Below, one piece after another: positions 18,110 through 28,545 of a DNA stretch of 64,000 nt (positions are counted from its first letter, which is position 1; every line of letters starts with the position of its first letter). The DNA lies in the NCBI GenBank assembly GCA_937934645.1, contig CALGYZ010000054.1:186001-250000 (forward strand). The letters run 5' to 3'. A program made the position numbers and the translations under genes. This DNA comes from an uncultured Bacillaceae bacterium. Its GTDB lineage: Bacteria; Bacillota; Bacilli; Bacillales; Caldibacillaceae. The notes beneath the pieces are model-generated. The model was not told where the DNA came from and made no database searches. It saw nothing but the letters and a program-made list of their open reading frames with translations.

Positions 18110-18886
18110 ATGCTTCATAAAAAAATATTTCGTCAAAAAAAATCAGAGCCCGAAGCCTTTTATGAACGTATACAAAAGTTAAAAAGCCGGGAAATACCCG
18201 AACATGTTGCGATAATAATGGACGGAAACGGCCGTTGGGCTAAAAAACGTTCACTTCCGAGAGTCGCCGGACACCACGAAGGAATGAAAGTCATCCGGAA
18301 GATCGCTATTTTTGCAAGTGATTTGGGGATTAAAACACTGACACTTTACGCCTTTTCAACGGAAAATTGGAAACGGCCGAAATCAGAAGTAGATTATTTG
18401 ATGAAGCTCCCCGAGGAATTTCTGGATGTGTACTTGCCTGAATTAATTGAAAAAAATGTACAAGTACATATGATCGGTGAGCGAGACAAAATTCCACCGC
18501 ACACTTTAAGAGCTGTCAATCATGCCATTGAACAAACAAAACATAATGACGGATTATTGTTAAATTTTGCTTTAAATTACGGAAGCCGGTCTGAAATTTT
18601 ACTGGCTATCCGCAAAATCATCAGTGAAATTAAAGAAGGAAAATTAAATGAGGAAGATTTAAATGAAGAGTTGTTTTCATCTTATTTGATGACAAAAAAC
18701 TTAAAAGATCCGGATTTATTAATCAGGACAAGTGGAGAAATCCGTTTGAGCAATTTTATGTTATGGCAAATGGCTTACACTGAATTCTGGTTTACGGATT
18801 GTTTATGGCCGGATTTTAATGAGGAATATTTTCTGGAGGCCATCGAACAGTATCAAAAACGTTCCCGCCGTTACGGCGGAATATAA
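18110..18886 (+). CDS. uppS: Undecaprenyl diphosphate synthase
   Basis: 258 residues. cis-Prenyltransferase with catalytic D38 in IIMDGNGRWAKKR, then TLYAFSTENWKRP and RTSGEIRLSNFMLWQ. It makes the C55 lipid carrier for wall synthesis. The frame can be opened at ATG 18035, but TGGAGG (18097-18102) is seven bases before ATG 18110, and this start gives a typical N-terminus, so I use it. A TATAAT at 18046-18051 lacks a convincing -35 partner. It heads the uppS-cdsA-dxr-rasP-proS block. Confidence 0.97.
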   Translation: MLHKKIFRQKKSEPEAFYERIQKLKSREIPEHVAIIMDGNGRWAKKRSLPRVAGHHEGMKVIRKIAIFASDLGIKTLTLYAFSTENWKRPKSEVDYLMKLPEEFLDVYLPELIEKNVQVHMIGERDKIPPHTLRAVNHAIEQTKHNDGLLLNFALNYGSRSEILLAIRKIISEIKEGKLNEEDLNEELFSSYLMTKNLKDPDLLIRTSGEIRLSNFMLWQMAYTEFWFTDCLWPDFNEEYFLEAIEQYQKRSRRYGGI

Positions 18887-18901
18887 AGGTGATGTTAAAC
18901 A

Positions 18902-19699
18902 ATGCGACAAAGAATCATTACAGCTATACTTGCGGCTTTAATTTTTCTGCCCCTTGTTTTTTTCGGGGGGATTCCCTTTGTATTATTAGTCTATTTCATG
19001 GCATCGGTTTGTCTATTTGAATTGTTACGGATGAAAAATATACATATTCTTACCCTCCCGGGGATTTTGTCTTTAATATTGCTATGGATTTTTTTAATAC
19101 CTGCAGAAAAACATGACGTTTTTTTCAGTCTTGCAACGGAAACGAAAATGATGCTCTTTCTGTTTGGAACCTTTGCTTTCTTGTCTTATACTGTTATTAG
19201 CAAAAATAAATTTAACTTTGAGGATGTTGCTTTCAGTATCCTCGGTACTTTATATACAGGCACAGGCTTTTATTATTTAATGGAAACACGATTTGCAGGT
19301 GTTGTATACATATTTTTTGCATTATTTGTTATTTGGGCGACTGATTCCGGGGCTTATTTTACAGGCAGGGCTTTTGGAAAAAGAAAACTGGCTCCCCATA
19401 TCAGTCCGAACAAAACAGTGGAAGGTTCATTAGGCGGATTGGTTTGTTCGCTTATTGTTGCTTTCTTGTTTTATAAATTCACCGGCCTGGGTGATAATTT
19501 AACAGCCGGAAAGCTATTTATTGTAACAGCAATTTTATCTGCGGCCGGTCAATTGGGAGATTTAGTTGAATCAGCATTAAAAAGATTTTACAATGTGAAA
19601 GACTCCGGAAAAATTTTACCGGGGCATGGCGGAATGCTTGACCGTGTAGACAGCTGGCTGTTTGTCATGCCTTTGTTATCCTTTTTAAATATTATCTAA
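18902..19699 (+). CDS. cdsA: Phosphatidate cytidylyltransferase
   Basis: 265 residues with about seven to eight membrane helices. The CdsA signature lies near the C-terminus: GDLVESALKRFYNVKDSGK then LPGHGGMLDRVDS. It makes CDP-diacylglycerol from phosphatidate and CTP, the precursor for PgsA further along the window. AAAGGTGAT precedes ATG 18902, 15 bases after uppS. Confidence 0.98.
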   Translation: MRQRIITAILAALIFLPLVFFGGIPFVLLVYFMASVCLFELLRMKNIHILTLPGILSLILLWIFLIPAEKHDVFFSLATETKMMLFLFGTFAFLSYTVISKNKFNFEDVAFSILGTLYTGTGFYYLMETRFAGVVYIFFALFVIWATDSGAYFTGRAFGKRKLAPHISPNKTVEGSLGGLVCSLIVAFLFYKFTGLGDNLTAGKLFIVTAILSAAGQLGDLVESALKRFYNVKDSGKILPGHGGMLDRVDSWLFVMPLLSFLNII

Positions 19700-19744
19700 T
19701 TTATTGAGAAAATATAGGTTGATCCATTCATCGAGGTGAATAAC

Positions 19745-20902
19745 TTGAAAAATGTCAGCTTACTGGGTGCGACCGGATCGATCGGTTTGCAAACACTTGA
19801 TGTGATCCGTTCTCATCCTGAAAAGTTTAAACTTGTTGCTTTTTCATTTGGTAAAAATATTGATAAGGCGAGAGAAATTATCCGGGAGTTTCAACCGAAC
19901 CTCGTATCATGCCAATTGAAAAAAGACTGTGAAAAATTAAAACAGGAATTTCCTTCGTCAATCAAATTTACATATGGTGATGAAGGGTTGCTGGAAGTTG
20001 CGGCACATCCGGATGCAAATCTTTTTATGAACGCAATTATGGGCAGTATCGGAGTATTGCCGACGATTGAGGCAATCAGGGAAAGAAAAACAATTGCCAT
20101 TGCCAATAAGGAAACCCTTGTCACTGCAGGACACATCGTAATGGCCGAGGCAGAGAAAAACAATGTACCCGTTATTCCAGTGGACAGTGAACATTCTGCA
20201 ATTTTTCAATGTTTGGAAGGAGAGAACCGGAAGAATATCGAAAGATTGATTATAACGGCTTCGGGAGGAAGTTTCCGTGATAAACCCAGGGAAGAACTGG
20301 TTCATGTAACTGTTAAGGAAGCATTGAAACATCCGAACTGGTCTATGGGAGCAAAAATTACCATCGATTCGGCCACGATGATGAACAAGGGGCTGGAAGT
20401 GATCGAGGCCCGCTGGCTGTTCAATCAGCCATACGAGAAGATTACCGTTCTCCTTCACCGGGAAAGTACAATACATTCTATGGTTGAGTTTCAGGACGGC
20501 AGCGTAATTGCCCAGCTTGGAACTCCGGATATGCGGATTCCGATTCAGTATGCGCTGACATATCCGGAGCGGCTTCAGGCAAATGTTTCCAAGTTAGATT
20601 TGGCAGAAATTGGAACATTACATTTTGAAGAAATAGATTTTAAACGTTATCCTTGCTTAGCCTTTGCCTATGAGGCGGGAAAAACCGGCGGAACGATGCC
20701 GGTCGTTTTGAATGCAGCCAATGAAGTAAGTGTTGACGCCTTTTTAAAAGGCAACATATCTTTTTTAGACATCGAATACTTCATTGAACAAGAGCTGACA
20801 GAACATGATCCCATACCTGCCCCGGATTTAGAAACGATTCTTGAAGTTGACCGGCAAACAAGAATAAGAACAAAAGAAAAAATTGCTTCCCGGGTGATGT
20901 AA
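19745..20902 (+). CDS. dxr: 1-deoxy-D-xylulose 5-phosphate reductoisomerase
   Basis: 385 residues. NADPH motif GATGSIG at the N-terminus, ANKETLV, the metal-binding PVDSEHSAIFQCL, and ASGGSFRD/HPNWSMGAKITIDSATMMNKG are all intact. It catalyses the second step of the MEP isoprenoid pathway, supplying UppS upstream. The frame opens at GTG 19736, which sits inside the ribosome binding site; TTG 19745 is five bases past CGAGGTGA and gives the usual N-terminus. Confidence 0.97.
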   Translation: MKNVSLLGATGSIGLQTLDVIRSHPEKFKLVAFSFGKNIDKAREIIREFQPNLVSCQLKKDCEKLKQEFPSSIKFTYGDEGLLEVAAHPDANLFMNAIMGSIGVLPTIEAIRERKTIAIANKETLVTAGHIVMAEAEKNNVPVIPVDSEHSAIFQCLEGENRKNIERLIITASGGSFRDKPREELVHVTVKEALKHPNWSMGAKITIDSATMMNKGLEVIEARWLFNQPYEKITVLLHRESTIHSMVEFQDGSVIAQLGTPDMRIPIQYALTYPERLQANVSKLDLAEIGTLHFEEIDFKRYPCLAFAYEAGKTGGTMPVVLNAANEVSVDAFLKGNISFLDIEYFIEQELTEHDPIPAPDLETILEVDRQTRIRTKEKIASRVM

Positions 20903-20927
20903 TAATAAAACAAAGGTGGTATGTTTT

Positions 20928-22184
20928 GTGAGTACACTTTCGACAGTACTGGCATTTGTTATTTTATTCGGTGCTCTCGTTTTCTTTCACGAATTGGGCC
21001 ATTTTATATTTGCAAAGCGGGCTGGGATTCTTTGCCGGGAATTTGCTATTGGTTTCGGACCGAAAATATTTGCATTCAAAAAGAATGAAACAGTTTATAC
21101 GATCCGGCTCCTGCCTCTTGGAGGATATGTCCGTATGGCCGGTGAAGATCCGGAACTTGTGGAATTGAAGCCCGGGCTGCGTGTCGGTTTAATCATGGAC
21201 GAGAATGAAACGGTACACAATATTATTCTGAATCAGAAAGAAAAATATCCGGATGCGCTGATCCTTGAAATCGAAGAAGCGGATATTGAGAAACACTTAT
21301 ATATCCGGGGTTATGCTGACGGGGAAGATTCAGCAATAAAAACGTTCAAAGTTGATCCGAAAGCGGTTATTGTTGAAAACGGCGAGGAGTATCAAATTGC
21401 CCCGCTTGACCGGCAATTTTCTTCCAAATCATTGATTGACCGTACATTAACCATTCTTGCCGGACCGGTATTTAATTTTTTACTGGCTGCAGTCGTATTT
21501 ATATTAATCGGTCTGCTGCAAGGTGTACCTTCCATGGCCCCGGTGCTTGGAAAAATAACCGGTGACGGTTCGGCAAAACAAGCCGGATTGCAGGAAGGGG
21601 ATATTGTCCACTCGATTGACGGACAGGAAGTAACAACCTGGATCGATATTGTTGAAATTATCCGGGAGCACCCGAATGAAACGATAACCTTTAAAATTGA
21701 AAGAGAAGGAGAAGTCTTTGAAGTAGATGTCGTACCAAAAGATGTTAATGGTGAAGGTAAAATCGGCGTGTACCAGCCGATGAATCATACATTTTTCGGT
21801 TCCTTTGTTTATGGCTTTACGGAGACTTGGTTTTGGATTAAACAAATATTTATTATACTCGGAGATTTGGTTACCGGCGGATTTACCATTGATGCATTAG
21901 CAGGACCGGTCGGAATATATGCATCAACGGAAGCGGTAGCCCAATCCGGAATCTTTAATTTGATGCGCTGGGGTGCTTTACTAAGCATTAACCTCGGGAT
22001 CGTGAACTTGTTGCCGATCCCCGCCTTGGACGGGGGCCGCTTACTGTTCTTCGGTATTGAAGCTGTGCGTGGAAAGCCGGTGGACAAAAATAAAGAAGGA
22101 CTTGTCCATTTTCTAGGATTTGCCCTCCTTATGTTATTAATGCTTGTTGTAACATGGAACGATATACAGAGATTTTTCTTATAA
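20928..22184 (+). CDS. rasP: RasP/RseP site-2 intramembrane metalloprotease
   Basis: 418 residues. The zinc-binding HELGH motif is at residues 21-25 in the first membrane helix, a PDZ domain lies in the middle (KQAGLQEGDIVHSIDG), and the C-terminal metal motif is LLPIPALDGGRLLF. The family cleaves anti-sigma factors and signal peptide remnants inside the membrane. GTG 20916 would open the frame earlier but overlaps AAAGGTGGT; GTG 20928 has normal spacing and is preferred. Confidence 0.97.
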   Translation: MSTLSTVLAFVILFGALVFFHELGHFIFAKRAGILCREFAIGFGPKIFAFKKNETVYTIRLLPLGGYVRMAGEDPELVELKPGLRVGLIMDENETVHNIILNQKEKYPDALILEIEEADIEKHLYIRGYADGEDSAIKTFKVDPKAVIVENGEEYQIAPLDRQFSSKSLIDRTLTILAGPVFNFLLAAVVFILIGLLQGVPSMAPVLGKITGDGSAKQAGLQEGDIVHSIDGQEVTTWIDIVEIIREHPNETITFKIEREGEVFEVDVVPKDVNGEGKIGVYQPMNHTFFGSFVYGFTETWFWIKQIFIILGDLVTGGFTIDALAGPVGIYASTEAVAQSGIFNLMRWGALLSINLGIVNLLPIPALDGGRLLFFGIEAVRGKPVDKNKEGLVHFLGFALLMLLMLVVTWNDIQRFFL

Positions 22185-22218
22185 ATCCGGATAAAAATTA
22201 AGTACAGGGGTGCAAGAA

Positions 22219-23913
22219 ATGAAACAAAGCATGTCATTTATACCAACATTAAGAGAAGTACCTGCGGATGCGGAAATTAAAAGCCATCGGTTATTATTAA
22301 GGGCAGGTTTCATCAGGCAAATTGCCAGTGGGATATACACTTATTTGCCGTTGGGATACCGGGTGCTGAAAAAAATCGAAAAGATCGTCCGTGAAGAAAT
22401 GGATGCCATTGGAAGTGTCGAGCTGTTGATGCCGGCACTCCAGCCTGCAGAGTTATGGGAGGAATCAGGAAGATGGCAATCCTACGGCCCTGAACTTATG
22501 CGGGTCAATGACCGTCATGAACGTCCTTTTGCCCTAGGACCGACCCATGAAGAAGTGATCACAAGGCTTGTTGGCAATGAAATCAAATCTTATAAGCGTC
22601 TGCCGATTATTTTATATCAAATCCAAACGAAATTCCGTGATGAAAAGCGTCCCCGTTTCGGTCTATTGCGGGGAAGGGAATTTGTTATGAAAGATGCGTA
22701 CTCTTTTCATACGAGCAAAGAAAGTTTGGATGAAACATATGAAAAAATGGTTCGGGCCTATGAAAATATTTTTTCACGGCTTGGCTTGAACTTCCGTGCT
22801 GTAATTGCCGATTCCGGTGCCATCGGCGGAACAGACACCCATGAATTTATGGTTTTATCTGAGGTCGGGGAAGATATTATCGCATATTCTGATGAATCGG
22901 ATTACGCGGCAAACATTGAAATGGCCGAAGTCATCACAGAATATGAAAAGCCGGATGTACCGTTAAAAGAATTGGAAAAAGTAGATACAGGTGAACATAA
23001 AACGATTGAAGATGTGACCGGTTTCCTGAATGTTAATCCCGATGAAACCATCAAATCATTACTATATAAAATTGATGGGGAATTTGTACTCGTTCTAGTC
23101 CGCGGAGACCATGAAGTTAATGATATAAAAGTAAAGAACTTGCTAAATGCAACGTTTGTAGAATTGGCTTCACCTGAAGAAACCGAGGAGGTACTCGGTT
23201 GTAAAATCGGAAATATCGGTCCCGTCGGGGTGAAGGATATAAAAATTATTGCCGACCGTGCCGTTCAGTATATGGTCAATGCAGTTGCCGGAGCCAATGA
23301 AGAAAATAAGCATTATGTAAATGTTAACCCTGAACGTGATTTTCAAGTGGATCAATATGCAGACTTACGCTTCGTTCTGGAAGGGGATCCTTCTCCGGAC
23401 GGAAAAGGAAAAATTTTATTTGCAAAGGGAATTGAAGTCGGCCATGTATTTAAACTCGGCACCCGGTACAGTGAAGCAATGAATGCGGTTTTCCTGGATG
23501 AAAATGGAAAATCTCAACCGATGATTATGGGATGCTATGGAATCGGCATATCCCGGCTCATCACCGCAGTAGCAGAGCAAATGGCAGATGATCACGGGCT
23601 TGTATGGCCGAAGGAAATTGCGCCTTATGACGTCCATGTCATCATCGTGAATACGAAAAACGAAGAACAATGGCAGGCCGGCAATAAAATATATGAACAG
23701 TTGCGGAGTGAAAAATATGAGGTGCTGTTGGACGACCGTGATGAGCGGGCCGGCGTCAAATTTGCCGACAGTGATCTAATCGGTATTCCCGTACGTATTG
23801 TTGTCGGAAAGAAAGTAAATGAAGGAATCGTTGAAGTCAAGATCAGAAAAACAGGTGAAATGTTGGAAGTGCCTATCAATGAATTAACAACAACACTACA
23901 AAAGATTATATAA
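22219..23913 (+). CDS. proS: Prolyl-tRNA synthetase
   Basis: 564 residues, class II synthetase of the bacterial type with an inserted editing domain between motifs 2 and 3. Visible are IPTLREVPADAEIKSHRLL at the start, FRDEKRPRFGLLRGREFVMKDAYSFH (motif 2 area), the motif 3 segment MGCYGIGISRL, and a C-terminal anticodon-binding domain. ATG 22219 with AGGGG at 22206-22210 is the start; GTG 22210 is part of the binding site. No T-box leader is present upstream. Confidence 0.98.
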   Translation: MKQSMSFIPTLREVPADAEIKSHRLLLRAGFIRQIASGIYTYLPLGYRVLKKIEKIVREEMDAIGSVELLMPALQPAELWEESGRWQSYGPELMRVNDRHERPFALGPTHEEVITRLVGNEIKSYKRLPIILYQIQTKFRDEKRPRFGLLRGREFVMKDAYSFHTSKESLDETYEKMVRAYENIFSRLGLNFRAVIADSGAIGGTDTHEFMVLSEVGEDIIAYSDESDYAANIEMAEVITEYEKPDVPLKELEKVDTGEHKTIEDVTGFLNVNPDETIKSLLYKIDGEFVLVLVRGDHEVNDIKVKNLLNATFVELASPEETEEVLGCKIGNIGPVGVKDIKIIADRAVQYMVNAVAGANEENKHYVNVNPERDFQVDQYADLRFVLEGDPSPDGKGKILFAKGIEVGHVFKLGTRYSEAMNAVFLDENGKSQPMIMGCYGIGISRLITAVAEQMADDHGLVWPKEIAPYDVHVIIVNTKNEEQWQAGNKIYEQLRSEKYEVLLDDRDERAGVKFADSDLIGIPVRIVVGKKVNEGIVEVKIRKTGEMLEVPINELTTTLQKII

Positions 23914-23927
23914 AATACAATACTATC

Positions 23928-23981
23928 AGGGCTATCATCGTGTTGCCTCGAAACGTTGCAACATGAAAGTAGCCCTTTTTC
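23928..23981 (+). terminator. proS terminator
   Basis: AGGGCTA (23928-23934) pairs with TAGCCCT (23970-23976), with an inner stem TGTTGC/GCAACA, followed by TTTTTC. Confidence 0.85.
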
Positions 23982-24025
23982 TTATTAATCATTCCGTTGA
24001 AATAACCATTTCACTATTCACCTTA

Positions 24026-24034
24026 TGCTATAAT
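24026..24034 (+). promoter_or_regulatory. Extended -10 promoter of polC
   Basis: TGCTATAAT, an extended -10 element, about 54 bases upstream of polC. The -35 region is poor; a TTGAAA at 23997 is too far away. Confidence 0.55.
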
Positions 24035-24087
24035 AAACAATAGTCTTAAAAAGTAATACGGCCGATTAAAACTTTAGGGGGAGTCAC

Positions 24088-27000
24088 ATGAATATAGACA
24101 GGAATGAAAAAAGAGAACGTTTTTATCTCCTCTTACAACAAATAAATATGACAGACGATACGTATACACCTTATTTGAAAAATGGGGAAATTGAAAAGCT
24201 GATTATCGAGCGGAAATCGAGAAAATGGGAGTTTCGTTTTTTGTTGGATTCCATTTTGCCGTACCAAGTATTTTCCCTCTTTACAATGAAACTGAAAAAA
24301 GCCTTTAGTCATATTGCAAATGTCACATATAACATCTCTGTAAGGAATCCGGATTTTAATGAGAAATTAATCATTGATTATTGGAAGTATGCGGTTAAAG
24401 AAATGGAAGGTATGTCGCCTGCGCTGTTAAGCTTATTGAATGAACAAATTCCGAAAGTCAACGGAAATAAAATAATTGTTTCCGGACGGAATCAAGCTGA
24501 ATGCTTAACATTGAAAAGAAAATATGGCGACCAAATTGTAAAAATTTACCAGCAGGCAGGGTTTCCGCCGTTGCAATTTGATGCAGAAGAAAACCATGAG
24601 GAACAGGAAGAATCATATAAACAATTTTTCGCGGAAAGACAACGGGAAGATGAAGAGCGTGCAAAACAAGCAATTATGGAAATGCAGAAAAAGGCGGAAG
24701 CGAGCACAGCAGCACAAAATGAAGACTCCGGTCCCCTTATTATCGGCTATCCGATTCAAAATAACCATGAAATCCGTTCCCTTGCTGATATTCAGGAAGA
24801 AGAACGGCGGGTTGTTGTGGAAGGCTATGTTTTCGACTGTGAAACGAAGCTGTTACGGAGTGGAAGGACCCTGTTGGAATTTAAAATTACTGATTATACA
24901 GATTCAATACTAGTAAAAATGTTTTCCAAAGATACCAAAGAAGATGCCGAGAAACTGAAACGGTTGAAGAAGGGAATGTGGGTGCGCATCCGGGGGAATG
25001 TACAAAACGATACATTTGTCCGGGATCTCGTCATGATGGCGAATGATATTAATGAGATAAAAGTGAAGGATAGAGCGGACACGGCACCGGAAAATCAAAA
25101 GCGTGTCGAGCTGCATTTACATACGCAGATGAGTCAAATGGATGCCGTATCATCTGTTTCTTCACTTATCGCCAGGGCAAAGAAATGGAGACATAAGGCA
25201 ATCGCCGTTACCGATCATTCTGTTGTTCAGTCTTTTCCTGAAGCATACAATGCAGCAAAGAAACATGACATTAAAGTCATTTATGGCCTGGAAGCAAATA
25301 TTGTGGATGATGGTGTTCCCATTGCCTACAATCCTGCACACAGGTTCCTTCCGGAAGAAACATATGTAATATTTGACGTTGAAACGACAGGATTATCGGC
25401 CGTTTATAATACCATTATTGAACTGGCAGCCGTAAAAATTAAGGACGGGGAAATTATTGACCGTTTTGAATCGTTTGCCAATCCGAAACATCCGTTATCA
25501 GCTTTTACCATTGAGCTGACGGGTATCACGGATGATATGGTAAAAAATGCACCGGATCCGGAGGATGTTTTAAGGGACTTTTATGAATGGTGCGGGGATG
25601 CGATTTTAGTTGCCCATAACGCTTCCTTTGATACAGGCTTTATAAATGTCGGATACGAAAAAATCGGTTACGGTAAGTTGACAAATCCGGTTATTGATAC
25701 GCTTGAGCTGGCAAGATTTTTGTATCCGGATATGAAAAACCACCGGTTGAACACCCTGGCGAAAAAATTTAATGTTGAACTAACGCAGCATCACAGGGCA
25801 ATCTATGATGCCGAAGCGACCGGCTATATTTTGCTGAGATTATTGAAGGAACTGGATGAGCGGGGAATAAAATATCATGACGAACTGAACGAGCAAGGAA
25901 ACAATGAAACAAGTTATAAACGCGGCCGTCCGTTTCATGCTATTCTCCTTGCACAAAATAACACCGGCCTGAAAAATTTGTTCAAACTCGTCTCATATTC
26001 ACATATAAAATATTTTTATCGGGTCCCGAGAATACCGAGATCATTGTTACAAACCCACCGGGAAGGAATTTTAGTCGGATCGGCTTGTGATGAAGGAGAA
26101 TTGTTTGAGGCGGCACAACAAAAGTCGATTGAAGAAGTGGAAGAAATTGCAAAGTTTTATGATTACCTTGAAGTCCATCCTAAAGAAGTATACCGTCCGT
26201 TGATTGAAGCGGATGTGATCCAAAGTGAACAGCAATTAGAAGATATAATAAAAAAGATTATAAAAGTCGGGGAAAAGTTGGACATACCGGTTGTAGCAAC
26301 CGGCAATGTCCATTATCTGGATCCGGAAGACAAGATTTACAGGAAGATTTTGATCGCTTCCCAGGGCGGAGCAAATCCATTAAACCGGCAGAAATTGCCT
26401 GATGTACATTTCCGGACAACCGATGAGATGCTGGAAGCCTTTAGTTTTCTTGGAAAAGAGAAAGCTGAGGAAATTGTTATCACCAATCCGAATAAAATAG
26501 CGGATATGATTGACGAAGTTAAGCCGGTAAAAGACAAATTATACACGCCCAAGATTGAAGGGGCGGAAGATGAAATTACTGAAATGAGCTATAGACGGGC
26601 AAAGGAAATTTACGGGGATCCGCTTCCGGAAATTGTTGAAAAACGTTTGGAAAAGGAATTAAAAAGCATTATCGGAAACGGCTTTGCAGTAATATACCTC
26701 ATCTCCCACAAGCTGGTTAAAAAATCGAACGATGATGGTTATCTTGTCGGCAGCCGCGGATCTGTCGGGTCTTCGTTTGTCGCCACGATGATGAATATAA
26801 CGGAAGTAAACCCGTTGCAGCCCCATTATGTTTGTCTAAACTGCCATTATACGGAGTTTTTTACTGACGGCTCCGTCGGCAGCGGCTTTGACTTGCCGGA
26901 TAAAGAATGCCCGGAATGCGGTCATGCTCTCCATAAAGACGGTCATGACATTCCTTTTGAAACATTCCTTGGTTTCAAAGGAGATAAAGTTCCGGATATT

Positions 27001-28413
27001 GACTTGAACTTTTCCGGTGAATATCAGCCCCGTGCTCATAATTATACGAAGGAATTATTCGGTGAAGATTATGTTTACCGTGCGGGAACGATCGGTACAG
27101 TAGCAGATAAAACAGCTTACGGTTTTGTAAAAGGGTATGAGGAAGAAAACAATCTGCATTTCCGTAATGCCGAAGTTGAACGGCTTGCCAGGGGAATGAC
27201 CGGCGTAAAAAGAACGACGGGACAGCACCCCGGCGGAATTATCGTTATTCCCGATTATATGGATGTTTATGACTTTACACCGATTCAATATCCGGCAGAT
27301 GATCAATCTGCTGAATGGAGAACGACCCATTTTGATTTCCATTCCATTGAGGATAATGTATTAAAATTGGACATACTCGGGCATGATGACCCGACGGTTC
27401 TGCGTCTGTTGCAAGAGTTGAGCGGAATTGATCCGAAAACGATTCCGATGGACGATCCGGAAGTCATGAAAATATTCAGTAGCACCGAACCGCTGGGAGT
27501 CACTCCGGAACAAATCATGAGTAAAACCGGTACATTAGGTATTCCTGAATTCGGAACAAGGTTTGTCCGGCAAATGCTTGAAGAAACAAAGCCGACGAAG
27601 TTTTCCGAACTACTTGTGATATCCGGTTTGTCCCACGGTACGGATGTATGGCTTGGTAATGCACAGGATTTAATCAGGGACGGAATATGTACATTAAGTG
27701 AAGTAATCGGCTGTCGTGACGATATCATGGTTGATTTAATGCATTACGGGATTGAACCTTCCCTCGCATTTAAAATAATGGAATCCGTCCGTAAGGGCAG
27801 AGGGCTTACGGAGGAAATGGAAGCAGAAATGCGGAAACATAATGTTCCCGACTGGTATATCGGTTCCTGTAAAAAGATAAAATACATGTTCCCGAAAGCC
27901 CATGCGACTGCTTATATTATAAACGCAGTCCGTATTGCCTGGTTCAAGGTTCACCATCCGCTATTGTTTTATTCAACATATTTCACGGTCAGGGCTGAGG
28001 ATTTTGACCTGGACATCATGGTCCGTGGTGCTAATTCGATCCGGGAAAAAATTAAGGAAATTAACGAAAAGGGTCTCCAAGCTACCCCGAAAGAAAAAAA
28101 CTTACTGACGGTTCTGGAAGTAGCTCTGGAAATGTGCGAGCGCGGTTTCTCATTTCAAAAAATAGATTTATATAAATCAAGCGCATCTGAGTTTATTATT
28201 GAAGGCAACACGCTGATCCCGCCGTTCAATGCCATCCCGGGTCTTGGCACAAACGCTGCAAAGAATATCGTTAAAGCACGGGAAGAAGCTGAGTTTCTGT
28301 CAAAAGAAGATTTACGCGAGCGTGGAAAAGTTTCAAAAACAATAATGGAATATTTGGAAAAACAAGGTTGTCTGGACTCCTTGCCGGAAGAAAATCAACT
28401 GTCCTTATTTTAA
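24088..28413 (+). CDS. polC: DNA polymerase III alpha subunit, PolC type
   Basis: 1441 residues, the replicative polymerase of low-GC Gram-positives. Domain order: N-terminal domain; OB domain (about 240-330); PHP domain starting at VELHLHTQMSQMD (about 338), split by a DEDDh proofreading exonuclease (FDVETTGL near 428); PHP continuation; a zinc site with CLNC near 915 and CPEC near 941; palm with VPDIDLNFSGEYQ near 968; and a C-terminal HhH region ending QLSLF, a beta-clamp-binding motif. Exonuclease and palm acidic residues look intact. It has its own promoter, and its end is near the rimP-nusA promoter. Confidence 0.99.
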   Translation: MNIDRNEKRERFYLLLQQINMTDDTYTPYLKNGEIEKLIIERKSRKWEFRFLLDSILPYQVFSLFTMKLKKAFSHIANVTYNISVRNPDFNEKLIIDYWKYAVKEMEGMSPALLSLLNEQIPKVNGNKIIVSGRNQAECLTLKRKYGDQIVKIYQQAGFPPLQFDAEENHEEQEESYKQFFAERQREDEERAKQAIMEMQKKAEASTAAQNEDSGPLIIGYPIQNNHEIRSLADIQEEERRVVVEGYVFDCETKLLRSGRTLLEFKITDYTDSILVKMFSKDTKEDAEKLKRLKKGMWVRIRGNVQNDTFVRDLVMMANDINEIKVKDRADTAPENQKRVELHLHTQMSQMDAVSSVSSLIARAKKWRHKAIAVTDHSVVQSFPEAYNAAKKHDIKVIYGLEANIVDDGVPIAYNPAHRFLPEETYVIFDVETTGLSAVYNTIIELAAVKIKDGEIIDRFESFANPKHPLSAFTIELTGITDDMVKNAPDPEDVLRDFYEWCGDAILVAHNASFDTGFINVGYEKIGYGKLTNPVIDTLELARFLYPDMKNHRLNTLAKKFNVELTQHHRAIYDAEATGYILLRLLKELDERGIKYHDELNEQGNNETSYKRGRPFHAILLAQNNTGLKNLFKLVSYSHIKYFYRVPRIPRSLLQTHREGILVGSACDEGELFEAAQQKSIEEVEEIAKFYDYLEVHPKEVYRPLIEADVIQSEQQLEDIIKKIIKVGEKLDIPVVATGNVHYLDPEDKIYRKILIASQGGANPLNRQKLPDVHFRTTDEMLEAFSFLGKEKAEEIVITNPNKIADMIDEVKPVKDKLYTPKIEGAEDEITEMSYRRAKEIYGDPLPEIVEKRLEKELKSIIGNGFAVIYLISHKLVKKSNDDGYLVGSRGSVGSSFVATMMNITEVNPLQPHYVCLNCHYTEFFTDGSVGSGFDLPDKECPECGHALHKDGHDIPFETFLGFKGDKVPDIDLNFSGEYQPRAHNYTKELFGEDYVYRAGTIGTVADKTAYGFVKGYEEENNLHFRNAEVERLARGMTGVKRTTGQHPGGIIVIPDYMDVYDFTPIQYPADDQSAEWRTTHFDFHSIEDNVLKLDILGHDDPTVLRLLQELSGIDPKTIPMDDPEVMKIFSSTEPLGVTPEQIMSKTGTLGIPEFGTRFVRQMLEETKPTKFSELLVISGLSHGTDVWLGNAQDLIRDGICTLSEVIGCRDDIMVDLMHYGIEPSLAFKIMESVRKGRGLTEEMEAEMRKHNVPDWYIGSCKKIKYMFPKAHATAYIINAVRIAWFKVHHPLLFYSTYFTVRAEDFDLDIMVRGANSIREKIKEINEKGLQATPKEKNLLTVLEVALEMCERGFSFQKIDLYKSSASEFIIEGNTLIPPFNAIPGLGTNAAKNIVKAREEAEFLSKEDLRERGKVSKTIMEYLEKQGCLDSLPEENQLSLF

Positions 28414-28440
28414 AACCTGCAGATGAAAAACTTGGCATGA

Positions 28441-28469
28441 TTGCATTACAATTGGAACTATGTTATATT
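28441..28469 (+). promoter_or_regulatory. Promoter of the rimP-nusA-infB operon
   Basis: TTGCAT (28441-28446), a 17-base spacer and TATATT (28464-28469). It would produce a leader of about 210 bases before rimP. Confidence 0.65.
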
Positions 28470-28509
28470 CTTATTTGGTAGTAAAACAACGAACTTTAAC
28501 TTTTCTGTT

Positions 28510-28545
28510 GTAAAGAGTGGGGGTAACCTCACTCTTTACTGTTTG
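28510..28545 (+). terminator. Leader hairpin with weak U-tract (possible NusA-dependent attenuator)
   Basis: GTAAAGAGTG (28510-28519) pairs perfectly with CACTCTTTAC (28530-28539). The following bases TGTTTGTAAT form only a broken U-tract. The hairpin lies about 35 bases after the predicted transcription start of the nusA operon rather than directly after polC. Weak hairpins of this kind need NusA in B. subtilis, where NusA is reported to limit its own operon by leader termination; the match here is inferred. Confidence 0.6.

Noticed and set aside
22185..22218. T-box leader for proS
   Set aside because: Only 34 bases separate rasP and proS, so there is no room for a T-box.
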